NCBI GenBank assembly: GCA_030613795.1
Contig: JAUWLG010000066.1
Span: 1 to 6,930 of the forward strand
Length of the DNA stretch: 6,930 nucleotides
Origin: Helicobacteraceae bacterium
Lineage (GTDB): Bacteria > Campylobacterota > Campylobacteria > Campylobacterales > Sulfurimonadaceae
Reading direction: 5' to 3'
Positions 1 to 5,013 of the stretch are shown piece by piece. Every line of letters starts with the position of its first letter. Position 1 is the stretch's first letter. The notes under the pieces are model-generated. The model did not search any database, was not told the origin of the DNA, and was given only the letters and a program-made list of their open reading frames with translations. The position numbers were made by a program, and so were the translations under genes.

Positions 1-59
1 TCACTAAATTCTTGAAGAGCTTCTTTAAAGAGTAGTCCTGTAGACATGTTCTCTGACAT
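1..59 (-). CDS. N-terminus of an unidentified protein, cut by the left window edge
   Basis: Reading leftwards from the ATG at 59-57, nineteen codons stay open to the edge and give MSENMSTGLLFKEALQEFS. A Shine-Dalgarno AAGGA (70-66, minus strand) sits six bases before this ATG, which is why I prefer it to the in-frame ATG at 47. The start of the protein (Ser/Gly, then a phenylalanine and EAL.E) faintly recalls the N-terminus of 2-methylisocitrate lyase-type enzymes, but nineteen residues cannot support a name. It lies 71 bases downstream of the methyltransferase stop on the same strand, and a candidate promoter and operator fill that gap, so it may begin its own transcript. Confidence 0.55.
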   Translation of the reverse strand, partial: MSENMSTGLLFKEALQEFS

Positions 60-82
60 TCTGGTTCCTTGAAATTGACGAA

Positions 83-136
83 GTTATAATTTATTTTGAT
101 GTTGCGTCATTGTAACACACTTGTAACTTTTTACAA
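83..136 (-). promoter_or_regulatory. Candidate promoter and TTGTAAC-repeat operator for the left-edge gene
   Basis: On the minus strand TATAAC (88-83) matches the -10 consensus at five of six bases, predicting a start near 76 and a leader of about 17 bases. No good -35 is visible. Instead, upstream, the plus strand carries TTGTAAC at 110-116 and again at 121-127, separated by ACAC. This is two 7-bp half-sites with an 11-bp period, the spacing of PhoB/OmpR-family boxes. The second copy also forms a perfect inverted repeat with TTACAA (TTGTAA at 121-126, TTACAA at 131-136, four-base spacer), the geometry of a CRP/FNR-family box. The direct repeat centres about 42 bases before the predicted start, where class II activators bind. 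The regulator is unknown. Confidence 0.4.
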
Positions 137-802
137 AACACTATCTTTTTGTAGTAGTACAAGCTTTTTATCATCATGGTAACGGAGCGCAAAACCGTGT
201 TGTTGTGCTATGACGGCAAAGGTCTTTGGTCGGAAAAAGACAATATGGGTCGGGTCGCGTCGATACCACCAGTTTAGATAGGCCTCTTGGTCGTCAGGGT
301 GGAACTGTGTCATCAGTGCCAGATAACCGCCGGCATTGAGATGTTGTGCAAAAAGTGCCATGACCCCTTGGACATCACTGATGTGTTCAATGACTTCTGT
401 TGAGGTGATGAGGTCATAGGTCTTACCTTCATAGACTTTTTTCGCAGAGAAGAACTTGTCATAATGGTCCGTCTCAAAGCCATTTCGTTCCAAGATCTTG
501 GCGAGTACTGGGTTAGGTCCTGAACCAAAGTCGAGGGCTGTTTTTATCTGAGCTTTGTGCGGGGTAATAGTCTTGTCAATAAAGTCTTGAAACATCGCGA
601 CATAACCGAGGTTCTCTTCGGTGTTGTTGTGCTGTTGATAGACCTTGAGCTCTTTGCCCTCGGAGATGATGGCCTCTTCATCTTTGAAGATAAACTCACA
701 TGCTTTACAGTGGTAGGTCTGACATTTCATATAATCATCAAAAAAGCTGGCAACATCACCTTGACAGATCTTACATCTCACAGCAATCTTTTCATTATTC
801 AT
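131..802 (-). CDS. Zinc-ribbon class I SAM-dependent methyltransferase
   Basis: A 223-residue soluble protein. Seen in the sequence: an N-terminal four-cysteine knuckle (C10, C13, C32, C35), likely a zinc ribbon, then a Rossmann-fold methyltransferase. Motif I is ALDFGSGPNP (89-98), which binds S-adenosylmethionine; an acidic post-I strand follows near 112-116 (DHYDK); YDLITSTEVIEHI (129-141) is the motif II/IV segment; GGYLALMTQF (158-167) is the late strand. The tail DPTHIVFFRPKTF (183-195) is typical of Methyltransf_23/11-like proteins. The substrate cannot be told from sequence. No Shine-Dalgarno precedes the ATG. Its A is the last base of the upstream ABC-F stop (TAATG), so translation probably depends on ribosomes terminating on the ABC-F gene. 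The ATG lies inside a 7-bp tandem repeat with competing ATGs. The zinc ribbon could bind RNA or protein; a ribosomal or RNA substrate is only a guess from its partner. Confidence 0.85.
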   Translation of the reverse strand: MNNEKIAVRCKICQGDVASFFDDYMKCQTYHCKACEFIFKDEEAIISEGKELKVYQQHNNTEENLGYVAMFQDFIDKTITPHKAQIKTALDFGSGPNPVLAKILERNGFETDHYDKFFSAKKVYEGKTYDLITSTEVIEHISDVQGVMALFAQHLNAGGYLALMTQFHPDDQEAYLNWWYRRDPTHIVFFRPKTFAVIAQQHGFALRYHDDKKLVLLQKDSVL

Positions 803-816
803 TATTCATTATTCAT
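791..816 (-). repeat. 7-bp tandem repeat (ATGAATA, 3.7 copies) at a stop-start junction
   Basis: On the minus strand ATGAATA begins at 816, 809 and 802, followed by ATGAA at 795-791. The unit length is not a multiple of three. Each copy begins with ATG: 816 is in the ABC-F frame, 809 opens a four-codon MNNE-stop frame, 802 is the methyltransferase start, and 795 opens a five-codon frame. The ABC-F stop TAA is 804-802. This explains why the ABC-F protein ends, and the methyltransferase begins, with MNNE. Copy-number change would alter the stop-start distance. Confidence 0.9.
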
Positions 817-2763
817 TTTCAAAGCTTCGATCTCTTCGACTTTCTCTTCGATAAGCAGCAGCTCTTCAACCTTGGCTTCATATAGTGCTTCAGCAGCTGA
901 AAGCTCTTCTGCAACCACAGAGATACCATTCTCCCCATAACAATCAGGGTCAGCCAGGCAGGCATTGATCTTGTCGATGTCAGCTTCGATAGACTCGATC
1001 TCTTTGGGAAGTGAACTCAGTGCCGCATTCTCTTTGTAGGTGAGCTTAATGGCTTTTGGCTTCTCTTGGATCACTTTCTTAGGCGCACTCTGCTCAGCCT
1101 CTTTGACAATGCTCTCGACTTCGCGCAGCTCTTTTTCATCTTCAAGATACTCTGAGTAGAGTTGGTACTCTTCTTCGATCAGGCCATCATGGTTTTTAAA
1201 GACAAAGAGTTTTTTGGCGATCTTGTCAACAAAGAAACGGTCATGACTGACCAAGATAACAGCGCCAGGAAAGTTCTGGAGCTGCTCTTCGAGAATGTTG
1301 ATGGTTGGAATATCCAAGTCATTAGTCGGCTCATCGAGAATAAGACAGTCAACATTTTTGGTAAAGAGCAGGGCCAGAGCAACACGGTTTTTCTCACCGC
1401 CGCTGAGTGTACCGATCTTTTTGTCCAGAAACTCTCTAGGGAAGAGAAAGTTTTTCAGGTAGCCGTAGACATGCATGTCGGCTCCACGTACATTGACCCG
1501 GTCACCACCGTTGGGACAGAAGGTCTCGATGAGGTTGTTTGCGTCATCTAAAAGTTCACGGTGTTGGTCAAAATAACCTATAGAGAACTCCCCTTGTTTG
1601 ATCGTACCTTCGGTCGGTTTGATGCGTCCAAGCAGGACTTTAAGCAGGGTAGATTTACCCGTTGCGTTTGGCCCGACGATGGCGATGACATCTTTTTGCA
1701 AGATACGGGTTGTAAAACCTTTGATAAGCAGTTTATCGCCCAGCGTGACACCAAGGTTGTTCACTTCAAAAAGCATCTTCTGTTTGTTGACACTTTTGTC
1801 GCGGTTAAAGTGTTTTGCCTCACGCTGGATCTCGACGTGCATCTTACGGATCTTTGCCGGGTTGGTCTTAGCGGCTTCACGAAGCTGCATCAGACGCTCT
1901 TTACGTCCTTCATTTCGTTTTAGGCGGGCACGAACACCGCGAGCGAACCACTCATTCTCTGTTTTGAGCATACCCAAAAGGTTGTCGTGTTGCTTTTGGA
2001 GGGTACGAATGTATTCGGCTTTTTGGGTCAGGTAGTCTGAGTATCCACCTCTGTATTCACGCAGTGATCCATCTTCTACCTCAATAGTTTTGGTGGCGAT
2101 CTGGTCGATGAAGTAACGGTCATGAGAGATAAAGATCAGGGTGTACTTCTCTTTTAAGATGAGCTCTTCCAAAAACTCCACCATGTAGACATCAAGGTGA
2201 TTGGTAGGTTCATCAAGCAGTAGGACATCCGGCTTTTGAAGCAACAGCCCAGCGAGTGCCACACGACGTTGCTCCCCACCGCTGAGCATCACAACAGGCT
2301 GATCTTCCATATGTTTGAGGTTGAAATGAAGAAGAATACGTTCGATCTTATCGTCAAGGCTCCATGCACTGTGATGGTCCAGGTAGCTGGAGAGGTCAGA
2401 ATGCTCTTTTAAAAGCAGTTTGTCATCGAAATTATCGGCCAGTTGCAAAGAGATCTCATCATAACGATCTTTGGCATCGTACAGCTCTTGAAGACCTCGT
2501 TCAACGGCTTGACGAACCGTGTCTTCCTCTTCAAATTTTGGTACCTGGTCCAACATCTTGATCTCGAGGTCTTGTTTAGTAATACGTTTACCGTCGTCAA
2601 TGGTCAGTGTTCCGGAGACAGCCTTCATCAGCGTTGATTTGCCACTGCCGTTTTTACCGACGATAACAATGCGTTCACCCTCATCAACATGAAAGTTTAC
2701 ATCAACCAGGATCTTTTGCAAGTCATAATGTTTGTGTACGCCAAGAAGATCGATAAGTGCCAT
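802..2763 (-). CDS. uup: Uup-type ABC-F ribosome-associated ATPase
   Basis: A 653-residue cytosolic protein with two ABC ATPase domains in one chain and no membrane segment, the ABC-F layout. Domain 1: Walker A GKNGSGKST (36-44), signature LSGGEQ (160-165), Walker B LLLDEPTNHLD (181-191), H-loop SHD (213-215). The linker (about 245-330), rich in Lys/Arg and containing WFARGVRARLKRNEGRKERL (272-291), is the P-site tRNA interaction region. Domain 2: Walker A GPNATGKST (364-372), signature LSGGEK (453-458), Walker B LILDEPTNDLD (474-484), H-loop SHD (506-508). The C-terminal part (about 571-647), beginning KLTYKENAALSSLPKEIESI, matches the Uup coiled-coil domain, which argues for Uup rather than EttA. 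Length is close to E. coli Uup (about 635). Family members act on ribosomes and affect assembly, stalling and transposon excision; the role here is inferred. It is first in the unit with the methyltransferase. The Shine-Dalgarno (AGG about seven bases before the ATG) is weak. Confidence 0.9.
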   Translation of the reverse strand: MALIDLLGVHKHYDLQKILVDVNFHVDEGERIVIVGKNGSGKSTLMKAVSGTLTIDDGKRITKQDLEIKMLDQVPKFEEEDTVRQAVERGLQELYDAKDRYDEISLQLADNFDDKLLLKEHSDLSSYLDHHSAWSLDDKIERILLHFNLKHMEDQPVVMLSGGEQRRVALAGLLLQKPDVLLLDEPTNHLDVYMVEFLEELILKEKYTLIFISHDRYFIDQIATKTIEVEDGSLREYRGGYSDYLTQKAEYIRTLQKQHDNLLGMLKTENEWFARGVRARLKRNEGRKERLMQLREAAKTNPAKIRKMHVEIQREAKHFNRDKSVNKQKMLFEVNNLGVTLGDKLLIKGFTTRILQKDVIAIVGPNATGKSTLLKVLLGRIKPTEGTIKQGEFSIGYFDQHRELLDDANNLIETFCPNGGDRVNVRGADMHVYGYLKNFLFPREFLDKKIGTLSGGEKNRVALALLFTKNVDCLILDEPTNDLDIPTINILEEQLQNFPGAVILVSHDRFFVDKIAKKLFVFKNHDGLIEEEYQLYSEYLEDEKELREVESIVKEAEQSAPKKVIQEKPKAIKLTYKENAALSSLPKEIESIEADIDKINACLADPDCYGENGISVVAEELSAAEALYEAKVEELLLIEEKVEEIEALKMNNE

Positions 2764-2783
2764 GGTCTGCCTATATTTTTAAA

Positions 2784-2812
2784 TTGTGACATTTTAGCAA
2801 AGCTGGGCTTTG
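2784..2812 (-). promoter_or_regulatory. Candidate ABC-F promoter with adjacent palindrome
   Basis: TAAAAT (2796-2791, minus strand) fits the -10 consensus at five of six bases, giving a predicted start near 2784 and a leader of about 20 bases. No -35 is recognisable, as is usual for Campylobacterota sigma-70 promoters. Directly upstream is a perfect inverted repeat, CAAAGC-TGG-GCTTTG (2798-2812), which would cover about -14 to -28 and could be an operator. No regulator is suggested. Confidence 0.4.
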
Positions 2813-2841
2813 TTGGGATTTAGAAGGAAAAATGGATTTAA

Positions 2842-2884
2842 TGTGATTTCCACACTATTTTACAGTATAATAATTTATAATAAT
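2842..2884 (+). promoter_or_regulatory. Promoter of the GGDEF-like gene with two perfect -10 boxes
   Basis: TATAATAAT occurs at 2866-2874 and again at 2876-2884, so two perfect TATAAT hexamers (2866-2871 and 2876-2881) lie ten bases apart. Predicted starts are near 2878 and 2888, leaving a leader of about 27-37 bases. A -35 is not evident. In its place is a short inverted repeat, TGTG-ATTTC-CACA (2842-2854). The ABC-F promoter fires in the opposite direction about 85 bases away. Confidence 0.5.
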
Positions 2885-2914
2885 AGTACAAATGGGTACT
2901 TTTAAAGGAATATT

Positions 2915-3361
2915 TTGAAAAACGAACTCATTAAACATATCCGTGAAAACCTTGCTAAGTACGAGACTGAGGTTCTAAAAGCTATTGAACCTTATAATTA
3001 TGAAAAAGAACGTTATGGCATAGACTTTGCAATTGCAGTGGGTGCTACACTTGATGATATTGATATGGCGTCATTTTCACAGGATATTCGCCTAGTCGAT
3101 ACATTTGTGTTTCTTGATAAAAATGTATGCGGTGTTGTATTTGCTTTTAATAATACTGAAAATGGGATCAAAGCTGCTTCGAATCTGCTAAATAAATTTG
3201 AGATGCAGTTTTTTTCCAACAAAATATATCTTGGTATCATCAGTTCAGAAGATGAGATCATCCCGGAACAACAGGTTAAAAAGTTATTTGAGACCTTGTG
3301 CTACGGCATTGGGAAAGGGATGTCTAACCTGCCTTTGGATTATCAACATATAGCGCATTAG
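2915..3361 (+). CDS. Degenerate stand-alone GGDEF-like protein, TTG start
   Basis: A 148-residue soluble protein starting at TTG 2915-2917, with AAGGAA (2905-2910) four bases ahead. The nearest upstream ATG (2892) is out of frame and closes after eight codons. I do not recognise a named family, but the pattern fits the GGDEF (diguanylate cyclase) fold. YEKERYGIDFAIAVGATLD (29-47) resembles the first helix and strand; IRLVDTFVFL (58-67) resembles the RxxD inhibitory-site strand (R59, D62); DKNVC (68-72) falls where GGDEF should be; the helix ENGIKAASNLLNKF (82-95) and strand KIYLGIIS (103-110) follow; and the final helix carries GIGKGMSN (131-138), like the usual AK..G.N end. Without the GGDEF residues it should not make c-di-GMP. 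It might bind a nucleotide through the RxxD, or only keep the fold. It is monocistronic, between divergent and convergent neighbours. The reading frame is secure; the fold call is tentative. Confidence 0.8.
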   Translation: MKNELIKHIRENLAKYETEVLKAIEPYNYEKERYGIDFAIAVGATLDDIDMASFSQDIRLVDTFVFLDKNVCGVVFAFNNTENGIKAASNLLNKFEMQFFSNKIYLGIISSEDEIIPEQQVKKLFETLCYGIGKGMSNLPLDYQHIAH

Positions 3362-3376
3362 TCACTCATTACGATA

Positions 3377-3415
3377 CCAGTTAGACATCCAACATTCAAG
3401 GTGTTTAGTTGCTGG
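3377..3415. other. Imperfect hairpin between convergent genes
   Basis: The 78 bases between the two converging stop codons can fold as CCAG (3377-3380) with CTGG (3412-3415) and TAGACA (3382-3387) with TGTTTA (3402-3407, one G-U pair), leaving an internal loop. There is no T-tract on either strand, so a bidirectional intrinsic terminator is possible but not shown. Confidence 0.2.
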
Positions 3416-3439
3416 GTAAGATAGTGAAAAGTCTCAGTT

Positions 3440-4225
3440 TTATAAGACACTATGACTTTTAAAGTGGTACATCATTATCGATGCCGCAACCCCGACGTTA
3501 AAACTTTTGATGTTGGGTTCCATCTCTATCTGCACCGCTTCATCACAGGCAGCAAGAACCTCTTGAGAGAGTCCTTTTCCTTCGTGTCCCATTAATAAGA
3601 CCCACTTACTAGGCACTTTAACCTCTGATAGAGGTGTCGCGTCAGGTGTGACTTCTGCGGCAAATATTTTGTAGCCCTTAGCACGTAGTGTTTTCAAGGT
3701 GGCAAAAATGTCATCGAATTGATTGATCTTCAGACGACTTGCAAGACCCATTGACACCCGTAAAGCTCTTCGGTTGAAAGGGTGGGGACCCTGTTTAGGC
3801 AGAAGATAAGAGTCTACACCGAGAGCAGCGGCACTTCTGGCAATGGAGCCGATGTTCTCAGTCGATGAGATCTCATCAAGCATGATGATCTGCTCACCCA
3901 ACTCATCAATAACAGTCTCATCTGGGCGAATGCCGTGCATCATACAGTTGTGGTGGATCTTATGGCCTACAATGTTCTCCATCACTTTTTTGTCTGCTAC
4001 GAAGAGATGAGGGATATTCTTGCGTGAGATCAGCTCTTCAAACTCTTCATAATACTCTTTAGTCGCGAGAAGACTTTTGACCTTTATAGGTGTTTCTAAA
4101 AGTATGTTTACAACCTTGGGACTGTCAGCGATAAAACTATTGTCTTGGGTAAAAGCCTTGTCTCTTAGTTGGCGGTAGATATCTAATGAGGGGGTGGTGA
4201 GATCAGTGATTTCAGTAAGATGCAT
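3440..4225 (-). CDS. SpoU/TrmH-family RNA 2'-O-methyltransferase
   Basis: A 261-residue cytosolic enzyme of the SPOUT class, which transfers a methyl group from S-adenosylmethionine to a ribose 2'-OH in tRNA or rRNA. Residues about 1-100 form an N-terminal RNA-binding domain (FIADSPKVVNILLE at 31-44; IVGHKIHHNCMMHGIRP at 85-101). The knotted catalytic domain follows with the three SpoU motifs: motif 1 STENIGSIARSAAALGV (121-137) with N124 and the catalytic-type R130; motif 2 LLMGHEGKGLS (210-220) with E215; motif 3 IEMEPNIKSFNVGVAASI (233-250) with S241 and N243, where the usual SLN is SFN. Similarity is to the broad 'TrmH family' group, not clearly TrmH, RlmB or TrmL, so I give no symbol and no target nucleotide. 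Its ATG lies three bases after the stop of the upstream membrane-protein gene, with no strong Shine-Dalgarno, so the two are probably co-transcribed and coupled. Confidence 0.9.
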   Translation of the reverse strand: MHLTEITDLTTPSLDIYRQLRDKAFTQDNSFIADSPKVVNILLETPIKVKSLLATKEYYEEFEELISRKNIPHLFVADKKVMENIVGHKIHHNCMMHGIRPDETVIDELGEQIIMLDEISSTENIGSIARSAAALGVDSYLLPKQGPHPFNRRALRVSMGLASRLKINQFDDIFATLKTLRAKGYKIFAAEVTPDATPLSEVKVPSKWVLLMGHEGKGLSQEVLAACDEAVQIEMEPNIKSFNVGVAASIMMYHFKSHSVL

Positions 4226-4228
4226 AGA

Positions 4229-4537
4229 CTACTTTTGTTCCCCGAAACAGTAGGTACGGTACAAAAACCATGCTGCGATAGCCTTGTCGCTGTAGCTGTA
4301 CTCCTGCTGCTGTTTAGGGATGGAGTTGTTGCGCATATAGGAGCGAACGATGCCGGTAATAAGGTAGCTTATAAGCAGTGTGGCAATAGCGTAAAAGTAG
4401 TCAACCATATAGGCAACAAGCAGGGTCAAGATGATGGGCATGTAGGTGAGTTTAAAAGCTACGATCTGTACTAACCACGTGCACTGCTTTGTCTTAAAAG
4501 TGGGGGTTGGTTCTATCTCTGGGATAAAGTCATTCAT
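4229..4537 (-). CDS. Small two-helix membrane protein of unknown function
   Basis: A 102-residue protein that I do not recognise. The first 25 residues are polar and proline-containing (IPEIEPTPTF). Two hydrophobic segments follow at about 27-47 and 48-67 with almost no loop between them, a helical hairpin in the inner membrane. The C-terminal 35 residues are polar (RSYMRNNSIPKQQQ) and end with aromatic-rich AAWFLYRTYCF (88-98). Positive charges after the second helix suggest both ends are cytoplasmic. The start at 4537 is the longest open one. It has no Shine-Dalgarno; instead an extended -10 lies directly before it, so the message may be leaderless. The RNA methyltransferase follows after three bases, so it is probably the first gene of a two-gene operon. 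No functional link between the two is evident. Confidence 0.7.
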   Translation of the reverse strand: MNDFIPEIEPTPTFKTKQCTWLVQIVAFKLTYMPIILTLLVAYMVDYFYAIATLLISYLITGIVRSYMRNNSIPKQQQEYSYSDKAIAAWFLYRTYCFGEQK

Positions 4538-4543
4538 AGTTGT

Positions 4544-4552
4544 ATTATATCA
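4544..4552 (-). promoter_or_regulatory. Extended -10 promoter abutting the 102-residue ORF
   Basis: On the minus strand TGA-TATAAT (4552-4544) is a perfect extended -10. Six bases (ACAACT) separate it from the ATG, so with normal geometry transcription would begin at or within a base or two of the A at 4537. No -35 is apparent. Confidence 0.6.
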
Positions 4553-4580
4553 AACGTCAAATGAGCAAAGCCCATTTAAC

Positions 4581-4634
4581 TACGCTAACGCTGAGTTCCC
4601 TTTGGCAGGGAGCCCACGTACAGTTGAACCGCAC
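4581..4634. other. GC-rich hairpin island in the 4538-4807 gene-free stretch
   Basis: This 54-base block is about 57% G+C, against clearly AT-rich flanks. It contains a hairpin: GTTCCCT (4595-4601), loop TTGGC, AGGGAGC (4607-4613), seven pairs with one G-U. A T-tract is absent on both strands, so it is not a standard terminator. In the third plus frame it reads NAEFPLAGSPRTVEP, which loosely recalls C-terminal tails and 3' ends of IS200/IS605-type TnpB elements. A decayed element end or a structured RNA are both possible. I see no intact gene in the 4538-4807 stretch. Confidence 0.35.
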
Positions 4635-4692
4635 TTTATATGTTTAGTTTTTAAGTTTGATGGAGTAAAAATTACTATATAAACATAAAGTG
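4632..4692. repeat. Inverted repeat, 13 bp with a 2-base bulge
   Basis: CACTTTAT (4632-4639) plus GTTTA (4642-4646), interrupted by AT, is the reverse complement of TAAACATAAAGTG (4680-4692). The arms are separated by 33 bases. Stems are AT-rich, and there are no matching flanking target duplications. It could be a hairpin in a transcript or the ends of a decayed element. Confidence 0.45.
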
Positions 4693-4753
4693 ACGAAGAA
4701 AATATGCAAAAAGTAAACTTAAGTCGTCAACCTAGCTCTCTACCTTTACTGAC

Positions 4754-4801
4754 TTGACAAATAATCCTTGTACTCTTCTACCATTAATTTAAAGATAGGA
4801 G
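4754..4801 (+). promoter_or_regulatory. Promoter and ribosome binding site of the 63-residue gene
   Basis: TTGACA (4754-4759) is a perfect -35, unusual in this window. The best -10 is TACCAT (4779-4784), four of six bases, at a long 19-base spacing, so the exact start is uncertain, or an activator may help. A strong Shine-Dalgarno AGGAG (4797-4801) lies six bases before the ATG. Confidence 0.5.
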
Positions 4802-4807
4802 TTTCAC

Positions 4808-4999
4808 ATGAGTGAGCCAAGATTACAAGATATAGGTGATTATAACACCTTATCAGGGGAAAAAGGTCGCATCGTCTGGGCAGTTATTATTGCCGGTCTG
4901 ATCATCGGAACAATCTATCTAGCAGCAAGAATGTATTTTGTACCAGATGACAGAATCCAGACGGGTGATGATATCGTTAAAATATCTATTGTGAAATAG
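4808..4999 (+). CDS. 63-residue single-pass membrane protein of unknown function
   Basis: A small protein that I do not recognise. It has a polar N-terminal part (1-21, MSEPRLQDIGDYNTLSGEKG), one hydrophobic helix (about 22-40, IVWAVIIAGLIIGTIYLAA) and a charged C-terminal tail with three aspartates (D47, D48, D54-D55 region) ending KISIVK. There is no cleavage site typical of a signal peptide, so it is probably anchored in the inner membrane. The strong Shine-Dalgarno, the consensus -35 and a complete frame ending in TAG support a real gene despite its size. It is alone between gene-free stretches: 116 bases with their own promoter candidate separate it from the peptidase gene on the same strand. 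Small single-helix proteins like this often attach to larger membrane complexes, but no partner is visible here. Confidence 0.7.
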   Translation: MSEPRLQDIGDYNTLSGEKGRIVWAVIIAGLIIGTIYLAARMYFVPDDRIQTGDDIVKISIVK

Positions 5000-5013
5000 A
5001 GCAAAAAAGCTGA

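Noticed and set aside
121..136. TTGTAACTTTTTACAA as an intrinsic terminator for the methyltransferase gene
   Set aside because: A six-pair AT-rich stem without a following T-tract is too weak; it fits an operator better.
557..940. Plus-strand 127-codon ORF with a serine-rich end
   Set aside because: It is antisense to the methyltransferase and the ABC-F C-terminus; the serine run simply reflects the complementary glutamate/alanine codons of the coiled coil.
1162..2035. Plus-strand ORFs of 120-145 codons across the ABC-F gene
   Set aside because: They are antisense to a gene with all ABC-F motifs, lack ribosome binding sites and resemble no family.
2824..2846. AAGGA followed by a four-codon ORF (MDLM) as a possible leader peptide
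   Set aside because: It lies upstream of both -10 boxes of the plus-strand gene, so it is probably not transcribed in that direction.
4602..4620. TTGGCAGGGAGCCCACG as a sigma-54 (-24/-12) promoter
   Set aside because: GG is present, but the base pair expected at -12 is AC rather than GC and the element does not lead to a nearby start codon.
4446..4682. Plus-strand 78-codon ORF running into the intergenic stretch
   Set aside because: Its first part is antisense to the membrane-protein gene and it has no good ribosome binding site. Only its tail reading was kept, as a hint for the GC-rich island.
4712..4755. AGTAAA/TTTACT and AAGTC/GACTT complementary pairs as a pseudoknotted RNA
   Set aside because: The pairs interleave rather than nest, are short and AT-rich, and could arise by chance.
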